DNA of 57,849 nucleotides from Candidimonas sp. Its GTDB lineage: Bacteria; Pseudomonadota; Gammaproteobacteria; Burkholderiales; Burkholderiaceae_B. Below, piece by piece: positions 17,769-25,744 of this stretch. Each line of letters starts with the position of its first letter. The first letter of the stretch is position 1. The DNA lies in assembly GCA_004297945.1 (NCBI GenBank), contig SCRC01000107.1, positions 1 to 57,849 of the forward strand, in the 5' to 3' direction. The position numbers and the translations under genes were made by a program. The notes below the pieces were generated by a model. It was not told where the DNA came from. It did not search any database and saw only the letters and a list, made by a program, of their open reading frames with translations.

Positions 17769-19466
17769 ATGAATATGATCGCCAAACCTGAAGTGACGCC
17801 CGCAAGGGCGCCTGCAATCCTGGACCCCATAACAGTGGAAGTGGTGCGCAACAAGCTTGAGGGGATTGCCAATGAGATGGAAATGACCTTGCTAAAGAGC
17901 TCGTTTTCGCCCATTGTCAAAGAAGGTCTGGATGCGTCGGCCAGTCTGTTCACACCCGACGGCACCACGTTGGCACAGGCCTGCGCCATTCCGATTCATC
18001 TGGCCACGCTTATTCCAGCTGTCGCCGCCATCATTGAGGCTTATCCGGTGAAGACGATGCAGGAAAACGATAGCTACATCATTAACGATCCCTATTGTGG
18101 AGGGACACATCTTCCGGATATTGCCGTTGTAGCACCGGTTTTCCATCGAGGCCGAGTAATTGCGCTAAGCGGTGCCATGACGCATCACGGCGATGTGGGC
18201 GGCATGTCTGCGGGGTCGGTCCCGACCAATGCCACTGAAATCTATCAGGAGGGGATTCGTATTCCACCTTTGAAATTACGGATAGCAGGCGTCTATAACG
18301 AGACGCTGGTAAAGATGTTACGGCAAAACGTACGTACGCCAGATGCTTTCATGGGTGACCTGAACGCTGAAATTGCAGCATGCAACGTGGGAGCACGGCG
18401 CGTTTCCGAGTTAGCCGACGTCTACGGAGCAGATCATCTGGAACGCATTTTCGATGATTTATTAACTCGCTCGGAAACCATGACTCGTAAGGCTTTGCGG
18501 GCTATACCTTCGGGCTCGTATCACTATGTGGATTACCTTGATAATGACGGGATCGAGTTGGATAAACAGATTCGCATTGAGGTGACCGTAACCGTCCAGG
18601 ACGGCAATATTGGATTCGATTTCGAGGGAACCAGCCCCCAGGTAAAAGGACCCATGAATTGTGTGCGGTCAGGCACGCTAGCCGCGGCGTGTTATGCGGT
18701 CCGGGCGCTGACGGATCCGACCATACCGAATAATGGAGGGTGCTTTCGGCCGATATCTTTGCATCTACCCCAGGGCAGTCTGGTCAATCCGGTAGAGCCC
18801 GCCCCGGTCAATGCACGTACCGCTACTATCAAACGTATTGCCGGTTGCATAATAGGTGCGTTAGCCCCGGCCATGCTCGGAACAGTGCCGGCAGCATCAG
18901 CGGGCGAGTTGCTTGTTCTGGCTTTCGGCGGCCGCAAATCAACCGGTGAGAAATTTATTATTGGTGAAACCATTGCAGGGGGAAGTGGTGCTTGCAAGGA
19001 TCGTGACGGTGTTGATGTGATAGAGACTGACGCCACCAATTGTATGAACATACCTGCTGAAGCCATTGAAATGGAATCTCCAATACGCGTGCGTCGGGTT
19101 GCATTGCGCAGCGGTTCCGGTGGCGCGGGGCTTTTCCGCGGTGGGCTGGGTGTGGTGCGTGAATATGAAGTGCTCGATGGCGAGATTTCTTTATCGCATC
19201 GTGGCGAGCGCCATTTCAGCGCTCCGTTGGGAATCGATGGCGGCGCCAATGGCGCAATGGCACGCTCTGTAATCCATCGTGCTGACGGCACTCAGCAAGT
19301 TATTCCGTCGAAGATAGTGACCGTGCTGCACAAAGGGGACCGCCTCGTTATAGAAACAGCAGGCGGTGGCGGCTTTGGTGATCCTTCCGCGCGGGATCCG
19401 CAAAGAATCCAGGACGATATAAAGAACGGGAAAATCAGCCAAGTTGCGGTCAGTGGCCCGCATTGA
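17769..19466 (+). CDS. Hydantoinase/oxoprolinase subunit B (HyuB family)
   Basis: A 565-residue HyuB protein. Landmarks are NKLEGIANEMEMTLLKSSFS (about residues 25-45), VKEGLDASASLF, the metal-site-like INDPYCGGTHLPD and SGAMTHHGDVGG, and a Gly-rich C-terminal region GGSGACKDRDG. AAGGAG lies 6 bases before the ATG at 17769; an in-frame ATT at 17748 overlaps hyuA and is not needed. It forms the catalytic complex with subunit A. Confidence 0.9.
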   Translation: MNMIAKPEVTPARAPAILDPITVEVVRNKLEGIANEMEMTLLKSSFSPIVKEGLDASASLFTPDGTTLAQACAIPIHLATLIPAVAAIIEAYPVKTMQENDSYIINDPYCGGTHLPDIAVVAPVFHRGRVIALSGAMTHHGDVGGMSAGSVPTNATEIYQEGIRIPPLKLRIAGVYNETLVKMLRQNVRTPDAFMGDLNAEIAACNVGARRVSELADVYGADHLERIFDDLLTRSETMTRKALRAIPSGSYHYVDYLDNDGIELDKQIRIEVTVTVQDGNIGFDFEGTSPQVKGPMNCVRSGTLAAACYAVRALTDPTIPNNGGCFRPISLHLPQGSLVNPVEPAPVNARTATIKRIAGCIIGALAPAMLGTVPAASAGELLVLAFGGRKSTGEKFIIGETIAGGSGACKDRDGVDVIETDATNCMNIPAEAIEMESPIRVRRVALRSGSGGAGLFRGGLGVVREYEVLDGEISLSHRGERHFSAPLGIDGGANGAMARSVIHRADGTQQVIPSKIVTVLHKGDRLVIETAGGGGFGDPSARDPQRIQDDIKNGKISQVAVSGPH

Positions 19467-19516
19467 ACTTCATCGACTTAATCTGACACAGTTTTAACTG
19501 AAGCAGGAGAGCATAA

Positions 19517-20821
19517 GTGGGTGCCGTGAAATTTATCAACCACCCGGATTCGGTTTGGGCCGCTACAGCCAACCGACGTTCAGAACTGCCATCGTTGAAG
19601 GGAGATATCGACACTGAGGTCGCAATTATTGGCGGTGGCTATAGTGGCCTTTCAACAGCCCATCATCTTTCGAAATCCGGCATCGACTGCGTCATTATTG
19701 AAGCCAACGACGTCGGCTGGGGTGCCAGTGGGCGCAATGGAGGCATGGCCGTCTTGCGCTATAAAATGGGCTATTCAGCGTTGGTAACGCAGTATGGGGA
19801 TGAAATTGCAGCGCGGCTTTATCAACTTATTCTTGACGCGGTCGATACCTTAGAGTCTACCGTGCGTGACTACCACATCGATTGCGATTTTGCCCGTTAT
19901 GGCCATATCACTGCAGCAAATGGACACAAAAACTTAGCCATGCTTGAAGCCGATGTTGCTTGGCTAAGTCGAAATAGAAAAGATCATGCGGTATCGATGC
20001 TTGATCGTGACCAAATGCTCAAGCAGGTTGGAACCTCTGTTTATCCGGGCGGGTATCTGGACCCTCGCTCTGCGGGAATTCATCCACTTAACTATGCGCG
20101 TGGATTGGCTGCGGGTTTGAGCAATAAAGGGATCCCGATTTATGTGGGAAGCCCAGTCAGTTCAATTAAGCGCGAAGCCGCAGACATTACTCTCACAACA
20201 CATGCCGGCCGGGTGCGAGCAAAGAAACTTGTAATCGCCACAAACGCGTATACGGACTTGAGGCAACTTGGTGTCAATCTCAGTCGCCGTATCATTCCCG
20301 TCTCCACCTCCGTGCTGACCACGGCTTCTCTTTCGCCGGCGCTAGCAAGTCAGATTTTGTCCGCAGGCCATCTGGTGACCGATACCCGTCATTTGGTGAA
20401 CTATTTCCGCATGCTGCCAGGCAATCGCCTGCTTTATGGCGGTCGCGGTGATATTACAGGTAAGGAGTCACTAGATATTTATCAAGGGTTGTATCGGATG
20501 CTCGGCAAGACGTTTCCGTCGTTATCAGAAGTGGCCATTGAGTTTCGATGGTCAGGGAAAGTAGCCGTAACAATGGATGATTTCCCGCATTTCGGTTGCT
20601 TGGAAGACAGAATTTTTTATGCGATTGGGTATGGCGGCCGTGGCGTAGCGCTGACGAATCTGTTGGGTAAATTGCTAGCAGGCCTGGTCCAGGGTGAATC
20701 GATCGATGCAGGCCCTCTGAACTCGAGTCGTTTCGGACCTATCCCGTTTCATCGCTGGCGAATCCCCGGGATGCAGGCTATCGCCGGGTATTATTGGCTG
20801 TTGGATAAATTGGAGCGGTAG
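19517..20821 (+). CDS. FAD-dependent amine oxidase/dehydrogenase (PuuB/DadA-like)
   Basis: A 434-residue DAO-family flavoprotein. The FAD motif is VAIIGGGYSGLSTAHHL (about residues 36-52) and is followed by GASGRNGG, typical of gamma-glutamylputrescine oxidase and sarcosine-oxidase-like enzymes. The C-terminal part has GYGGRGVALTNLLGKLLA and the ending PFHRWRIPGMQAI, which also resembles PuuB. The GTG start has GGAG upstream. It would oxidise a secondary or gamma-glutamyl amine, or a sarcosine-like product, released by the hydantoinase. The exact substrate is open. Confidence 0.86.
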   Translation: MGAVKFINHPDSVWAATANRRSELPSLKGDIDTEVAIIGGGYSGLSTAHHLSKSGIDCVIIEANDVGWGASGRNGGMAVLRYKMGYSALVTQYGDEIAARLYQLILDAVDTLESTVRDYHIDCDFARYGHITAANGHKNLAMLEADVAWLSRNRKDHAVSMLDRDQMLKQVGTSVYPGGYLDPRSAGIHPLNYARGLAAGLSNKGIPIYVGSPVSSIKREAADITLTTHAGRVRAKKLVIATNAYTDLRQLGVNLSRRIIPVSTSVLTTASLSPALASQILSAGHLVTDTRHLVNYFRMLPGNRLLYGGRGDITGKESLDIYQGLYRMLGKTFPSLSEVAIEFRWSGKVAVTMDDFPHFGCLEDRIFYAIGYGGRGVALTNLLGKLLAGLVQGESIDAGPLNSSRFGPIPFHRWRIPGMQAIAGYYWLLDKLER

Positions 20822-20823
20822 TT

Positions 20824-21732
20824 ATGAATGCATGTGAGTCGGGGGCGCTTGAAGAAGGTAATGATCTGGCGGAAGATATTTCTTCGCACATGAAAAGGCC
20901 GGCGCTATTCAATCAATCGTTGGAAAAGGGGTTTGCTGTGCTCCAGGCTTTTGGCGCCGAGCGTCCGTCAATGAATTTGCCCGAGATTGCCAGCGCCGTG
21001 GGGATTACAAAAAGCACCGCCCAGCGGTTGGCCTTTACGCTTGAAGCCTTGGGGTACTTGCGTAAAGACCCGCAGACCAAGCGATTTTCGCTGGCACCCA
21101 AGTCTCTCGGATTCGCCTACCGATATTTATTGGCTAGTCCGTTGGTTGAGCGGGCGAACCCTTATTTGCTTGAGCTAAATCAAAAGATTCGCGAAACGGT
21201 AAATTTGTCCGAGCCTGAAGATCTCGAAATGGTTTTCGCTGCGAGGTTTCCCAGCCCAACCCACAGCATTGTCCATATGCCGGTGGGCAGGAGGCTGCCG
21301 ATGTTTTGTACCGCTTCGGGCCGCGCTTATATGTCGGCCCTTTCCAACGCTGAGGTGCGAGCCATATTGGATGGGTCGGATCGAATCAAATACACGCCCA
21401 CAACAAAGACCGATGTAGAGAAATTGATGGCTTTGGTATTGGAGGCGCGAGAAAACGGTTACGCATGGGCGAACCAAGAATATTACCGTGGCGATTTGAA
21501 TATCGCTGTGCCATTGCTTGATGTTTCCGGGCGACCCATTGCGGCGATCAATATCTCGGTGTCCTCAAGTCGTTGGACCCTTGAAGCTTTTCGTGAAAAA
21601 GGCGCACCCATGCTTATTGAAGCAGCCAGGAAAATTTCCACCTCGCCACCAAGTCGTAGCGCGTTGGCCCCCTTTCATCGTGGCTACGGGATTTCCGACC
21701 CGGTCAGATCAAGACATAGCAAGACTACCTGA
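20824..21732 (+). CDS. IclR-family transcriptional regulator
   Basis: A 302-residue IclR protein with a winged helix at residues 30-90 (SLEKGFAVLQAF, then EIASAVGITKSTAQRLAFTLEALGY) and the GAF-like effector domain ending in INISVSSSRWTLEAFREKGAPML. It has an extra N-terminal stretch of about 25 residues before the helix-turn-helix. It begins two bases after the oxidase stop, so it is encoded in the catabolic operon and probably controls it. The palindrome at 11586-11601 is a candidate target. Confidence 0.9.
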   Translation: MNACESGALEEGNDLAEDISSHMKRPALFNQSLEKGFAVLQAFGAERPSMNLPEIASAVGITKSTAQRLAFTLEALGYLRKDPQTKRFSLAPKSLGFAYRYLLASPLVERANPYLLELNQKIRETVNLSEPEDLEMVFAARFPSPTHSIVHMPVGRRLPMFCTASGRAYMSALSNAEVRAILDGSDRIKYTPTTKTDVEKLMALVLEARENGYAWANQEYYRGDLNIAVPLLDVSGRPIAAINISVSSSRWTLEAFREKGAPMLIEAARKISTSPPSRSALAPFHRGYGISDPVRSRHSKTT

Positions 21733-21769
21733 CGACAAGCGCCATATTGACATCGTACAAGGTGAATTT

Positions 21770-22672
21770 GTGACGCGCACTGGCAATGTTGCTTCCTGGA
21801 CTACCTATCTGCTATTGGCCATTACAGTTTTTGCGTGGGGTGCGAATTATCCTTTAATGAAACTGGCTATTTCCGATATGCCCCCGTTGGCTTTTACTGC
21901 CCTACGGCTATGGGGCGCTTCTGCCATACTAATGACAGTTTTGCTTCTGTCACGAACAAGACCTTTGCTACCCGTTGCGGGTGAACGCCTGCCGCTCGCC
22001 ATAGTCGGACTGTTTCAAGTAGGAGCGATGCTTGGTTTAACGATAGTTGGGATGCGCAGTGTTCCCGCTGGACGCACAGTGTTGCTGGTTTATACGATGT
22101 CACTTTGGGCCGTTCCGATAGGTAGCGTCTTGCTTGGTGAAAAAATCAAATTGCGGCGCCTTGTCGGAGTATTGATTGGCTTAGCCGGCTTGCTGGTTTT
22201 CTTTAACCCATTGGCTGTCGATTGGCATCGTGCCGGCACTGTGCTGGGAAGCGGCTTGATATTGTCGGGGTCGATGTCGTGGGCGCTTGGCTCGTGCCTT
22301 TATCGCCGTAGGCGTTGGGTATCAGGTTTTGTATCGCAAACCTTTTGGCAGCTTCTCGTGGCGTCTGCCCCCATTGCCGCGCTGAGCCTGATTCTGGAAC
22401 ACGATGAGACGGTCAACGTAACCGTTCAGCTATCCATCATCATTGTCTATAATTGGGTGGTGCCAACCGCGGTTGCAATGTGGTGCTGGAACCGAGTTCT
22501 ATCTGTCATGGCCGTATCTACTGCGGGCCAGTTCTTGTTATTCACGCCTCTTGTCGGCTTCTGGTTGAGTATGGTTTTTCTCAATGAATCTGTGTCGGGC
22601 GCTTTGATTGTCAGCGCTGTATTGATCATGATTGGTCTATTTGTGACGATACGCGCTGATGTGGCGCGCTAG
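21770..22672 (+). CDS. EamA/DMT-family transporter
   Basis: A 300-residue, ten-helix drug/metabolite-type transporter with two EamA repeats; the first begins near FAWGANYPLMKLAI and the second near ILSGSMSWALGSCLYRRR. The likely start is the GTG at 21770 with AAGGTG upstream. The frame is open for another 84 codons, but that part overlaps the IclR gene and has no membrane character. It probably exports a metabolite of the module, or imports a substrate. Confidence 0.82.
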   Translation: MTRTGNVASWTTYLLLAITVFAWGANYPLMKLAISDMPPLAFTALRLWGASAILMTVLLLSRTRPLLPVAGERLPLAIVGLFQVGAMLGLTIVGMRSVPAGRTVLLVYTMSLWAVPIGSVLLGEKIKLRRLVGVLIGLAGLLVFFNPLAVDWHRAGTVLGSGLILSGSMSWALGSCLYRRRRWVSGFVSQTFWQLLVASAPIAALSLILEHDETVNVTVQLSIIIVYNWVVPTAVAMWCWNRVLSVMAVSTAGQFLLFTPLVGFWLSMVFLNESVSGALIVSAVLIMIGLFVTIRADVAR

Positions 22673-22811
22673 TCGTCAAGAGCAGGGTGCTAACGCACCG
22701 TCGATACGTTCATTCACTTGGCGGCGGAGACGGTTACTTTTATCTGCACCTTCAACAGTTTCGACGCCATGCAATAAACGACTCCGTTAACAGATTCGAA
22801 AGGAATCGACG

Positions 22812-23765
22812 ATGAACAAACGTCCACTGGGCCGCAGCGGCCTGCACATTGCTCCGCTGGTGCTCGGCACCAACGTATTCGGCTGGAACACCGACGAGCG
22901 CACCTCACATGCCTTGCTCGATCGTTTCTTCGATGCCGGGTTGAACGCCATTGACACGGCGGACATGTACTCAGTCTGGGCCCCTGGTAACCAGGGCGGC
23001 GAATCTGAGACCATTATCGGCAACTGGTTCAATATCTCAAGCGCTCGACGCCATAAAGCGGTGCTGATCACCAAGGTCGGGGCCGAACTCGCACCCGACA
23101 AAAAAGGGCTTTCGGCCCAATACATTGTGGCCGCCGTAGAACGTTCGTTGCTTCGGCTGCAAACCGATTACATTGACCTGTATTTAAGCCACTTCCCTGA
23201 TCCTGAAACACCTATAGACGAAACTCTACGCGCCTACGAGACACTTATTTCGCAAGGCAAGGTCAAAGCCATTGGGGCCTCGAACTACAGCGCGCTCCAG
23301 TTACGCGAAGCACTGACGGCGACCTCCGAACAAAACCTCCCACGCTATGAGGTCCTGCAGTGCCTGTTCAACTTGTACGATCGTGAAGACTATGAAGGCG
23401 AGGTGCGTGATCTGTGCATGCGCGAGGGCGTAGGCGCCATCACCTATTATGGTCTGGCTGTAGGGTTCCTGTCGGGAAAGTATCGTACGCCAGCCGATGT
23501 GGCCAAGAGCAAAACGCGCGGCGTCCGGATGGGAAAATACATGAACAAGCGTGGCTTTCGCATACTAGCCGCGCTCGATACCGTGGCGCACTCTCATCAG
23601 GCAAATCCCGCGGAAGTGGCTCTGGCTTGGGTTATGGCGCGGAAAGACGTAACCGCGCCTATTTCCAGCGCAACGTCGATTGCGCAAATGGATAGCCTGA
23701 TACGCTCTACGCAGCTGGCGCTTACAAGTGCGGACATAGCATTGCTCGATACCGCCAGCGCGTGA
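22812..23765 (+). CDS. Aldo/keto reductase
   Basis: A 317-residue AKR of the YajO/Tas-like group. The catalytic set is Asp and Tyr in IDTADMYSVW (about residues 45-54), Lys in VLITKVGAE and His in DLYLSHFPDPE. The NADPH-binding end is ISSATSIAQMDSLIRS. It reduces aldehydes or ketones, or acts on sugars; the physiological substrate is unknown. GGAATC lies just before the ATG. It stands alone between the hydantoinase operon and a decayed peroxidase gene. Confidence 0.88.
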   Translation: MNKRPLGRSGLHIAPLVLGTNVFGWNTDERTSHALLDRFFDAGLNAIDTADMYSVWAPGNQGGESETIIGNWFNISSARRHKAVLITKVGAELAPDKKGLSAQYIVAAVERSLLRLQTDYIDLYLSHFPDPETPIDETLRAYETLISQGKVKAIGASNYSALQLREALTATSEQNLPRYEVLQCLFNLYDREDYEGEVRDLCMREGVGAITYYGLAVGFLSGKYRTPADVAKSKTRGVRMGKYMNKRGFRILAALDTVAHSHQANPAEVALAWVMARKDVTAPISSATSIAQMDSLIRSTQLALTSADIALLDTASA

Positions 23766-23777
23766 AGTCATGCATGA

Positions 23778-24275
23778 TTACAGCTTGCGACGTCCGAATG
23801 ACACGGAGTAGGCCGCCGAACGCACGTTGATCATCGGATCTTCAACTTCGATCCCGGCTGTCTGTGCGTTGGGCAGGAACAACAGCGTTTTTTCCGCGTC
23901 GGAGCTCATAGCCTTGGTAGTCGAAAGTGTGCCGTGTTGTACAACACGAAGGTTACTGAACCATGCAACCGATGGATCGTCAAGCTTGTCGCCAGGCCCT
24001 ACCCGGCCACCTACAGCACCATCTTGAATTTCACCGGACCTTTGCGGACTCGACTGCGAATCTCGGTGGTGAGATAGTCGGGCGCCTACTTGGCCGCGGC
24101 GACCGCTTTGAGCAAATGCTCACCGGCCTCCGGTAAGAATCGATAACGGCCATAGGTGACCTTGCCACTGACATTAATAAATTTGAACGTGTTGACGCCA
24201 TAATAGGGTAGCGTTCCGAAGCTGACTGGGCGCCCAGAAACTATCGTACGCAAATAGACCGGTGTGGTTCTATAA
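23778..24275 (-). pseudogene. Decayed catalase-family peroxidase (SrpA-like), 3' half only
   Basis: The minus strand encodes a recognisable C-terminal half: GRPVSFGTLPYYGVNTFKF, GKVTYGRYRFLPEAGEHLL, then an in-frame stop at 24086-24088, then PDYLTTEIRSRV and GPVKFKMVL. A frameshift follows, then GPGDKLDDPSVAWFS, HGTLSTTKA, LLFLPN and the terminal VRSAAYSVSFGRRKL. This order is that of heme catalase-related peroxidases. The 5' half, with the heme-pocket His, is missing. Homology fades just before a bipartite repeat at 24292-24385, which probably marks the deletion or insertion boundary. It is not functional as a peroxidase. Confidence 0.72.
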
Positions 24276-24291
24276 AAACGTACACGCCGCT

Positions 24292-24385
24292 TGTAGTAAT
24301 GGCAGCCCTTGTGGCTGCCAAAATCGTTGCTAATCAAAACAACATCTTGCGTAGATGACAGGCACAAGGCCTGTCGCTACAGCCT
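24292..24385 (+). repeat. Bipartite palindromic repeat (BIME-like), copy 1
   Basis: The first palindrome, GGCAGCC-CTTGT-GGCTGCC, is at 24301-24319. The second, ACAGGC-ACAAG-GCCTGT, is at 24358-24374. They are joined by a 38-base linker. The same arrangement, with a similar linker and the shared GATGACAGGCACAAGGCCTG segment, occurs at 36446-36540. Confidence 0.7.
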
Positions 24386-24389
24386 ATCG

Positions 24390-25691
24390 CTACAAATAAC
24401 GACCAAGCCAGCGCAGCACGCCCTGCCCCGCCACTCGGCCGCTGGCCAGGCATGCGGTCAACAAGTAGCCGCCGGTAGGGGCTTCCCAATCCAGCATTTC
24501 GCCTGCGCAAAACACGCCCGGCAGCGCCCGCAGCATTAAGTCCTCATTCAAACCATCGAACTGCACGCCACCCGCCGTACTGATGGCCTCATCCAGCGGC
24601 CGCATGCCCACGAGGCGCACAGGCAGGCATTTGATGGCTCGCGCCAAAATTTCAGGATGTTCAAAGGCTGTTCTTGGCAGGCATTCGCGCAATAAACCGA
24701 CCTTGACGCCATGCAGGCCCAGCCGGCTGCCCAAGTGACTGGACCAGGAACGGGCGCCGCGCGGCCTGGCAACCTCGGCCAACACATACGCGGCGTCGCG
24801 CCCCGGCTGCAAATCGATATTCAAAACCGCCGCCCCTTCGGCCAGCGCCGTATCGCGCAAGTTTGCCGAATATTCATACCCAGCACCGCATTGACCACAG
24901 GCTTTGCCAAGCAGCGCCTCGCGCAGGCGCGCCGACCAGGCATAGATCAGCCCGCCTTCCAGGCCATCGGCGGTTACCATGCATTCGCCACGACGCATTT
25001 CAAAGCCTTCCGGCGCCATGGCGATCGATTTCAACGGCTGGCCCGCAAAGCGCTCGGCAAAATAGGGGCTCCAGTCCGCCACGAAACCACCATTGGCAGG
25101 CAGCAGGGGCGCCACACCCACCCCTTTTTGTTCCAGCAGCGCCTGCCATGCGCCGTTTGAACCTAGCCGCGCCCAGCTGCCCCCGCCCAAAGCCAGGACC
25201 ACGGCATCCGCGCGCCGGACAACAGCCCCGCCGGGCGCGCCCAGCAACAAAGCGCCATCGCCCGACCAGCCGCGCCAGACATGACGCGTATGCACATTTA
25301 CACCGGCCGCGCGCAGCCTTTGCAACCAGGCTCGCAGCAAGGGCGCCGCCTTCATTTCGGTGGGAAACACCCGGCCCGATGAGCCGATGAACGTTTCTAT
25401 CCCCAGATCACCCGCCCACCGCCGCAGAGCCTGGGCGTCGAACTGCTCCAGCCAAGGTGACACCTGTGCTGCACGCGCGCCAAACCGCGATCTGAAGGCC
25501 GCAGGCGGTTCGCTATGGGTCAGATTCAAGCCGCCGCGGCCGGCCAGCAAAAATTTGCGGCCCACCGATGGCATGGCATCATAGACATCAACACGCACGC
25601 CAGCCGCGGCAAGCGTTTCGGCCGCCATCAGGCCGGCCGGGCCGCCGCCTATTACGGCTACGAAATGGGGAGATATAGACATGGATGACAT
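24390..25691 (-). CDS. NAD(P)/FAD-dependent oxidoreductase, BaiN/YhiN (HI0933) family
   Basis: A 433-residue flavoprotein. The FAD motif is VAVIGGGPAGLMAAETLAAA near the start, followed by GRKFLLAGRGGLNLTHSE, the hallmark of the HI0933/YhiN family. The C-terminal FCAGEMLDWEAPTGGYLLTACLASG completes the FAD site. The in vivo reaction of most members is unknown; BaiN from Clostridium reduces bile-acid intermediates. It is divergent from the ABC permease gene, with only a short shared promoter region. Confidence 0.88.
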   Translation of the reverse strand: MSSMSISPHFVAVIGGGPAGLMAAETLAAAGVRVDVYDAMPSVGRKFLLAGRGGLNLTHSEPPAAFRSRFGARAAQVSPWLEQFDAQALRRWAGDLGIETFIGSSGRVFPTEMKAAPLLRAWLQRLRAAGVNVHTRHVWRGWSGDGALLLGAPGGAVVRRADAVVLALGGGSWARLGSNGAWQALLEQKGVGVAPLLPANGGFVADWSPYFAERFAGQPLKSIAMAPEGFEMRRGECMVTADGLEGGLIYAWSARLREALLGKACGQCGAGYEYSANLRDTALAEGAAVLNIDLQPGRDAAYVLAEVARPRGARSWSSHLGSRLGLHGVKVGLLRECLPRTAFEHPEILARAIKCLPVRLVGMRPLDEAISTAGGVQFDGLNEDLMLRALPGVFCAGEMLDWEAPTGGYLLTACLASGRVAGQGVLRWLGRYL

Positions 25692-25744
25692 ATTATTATG
25701 GTAGTGTCATGCCTGCAAAAGAAAACCAGTGCCGGAGCCGCTAC

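Noticed and set aside
21518-21769. An N-terminal extension of the EamA transporter
   Set aside because: It overlaps the IclR gene in another frame, is hydrophilic and Pro/Arg-rich, and a GTG with a ribosome-binding site exists at 21770.
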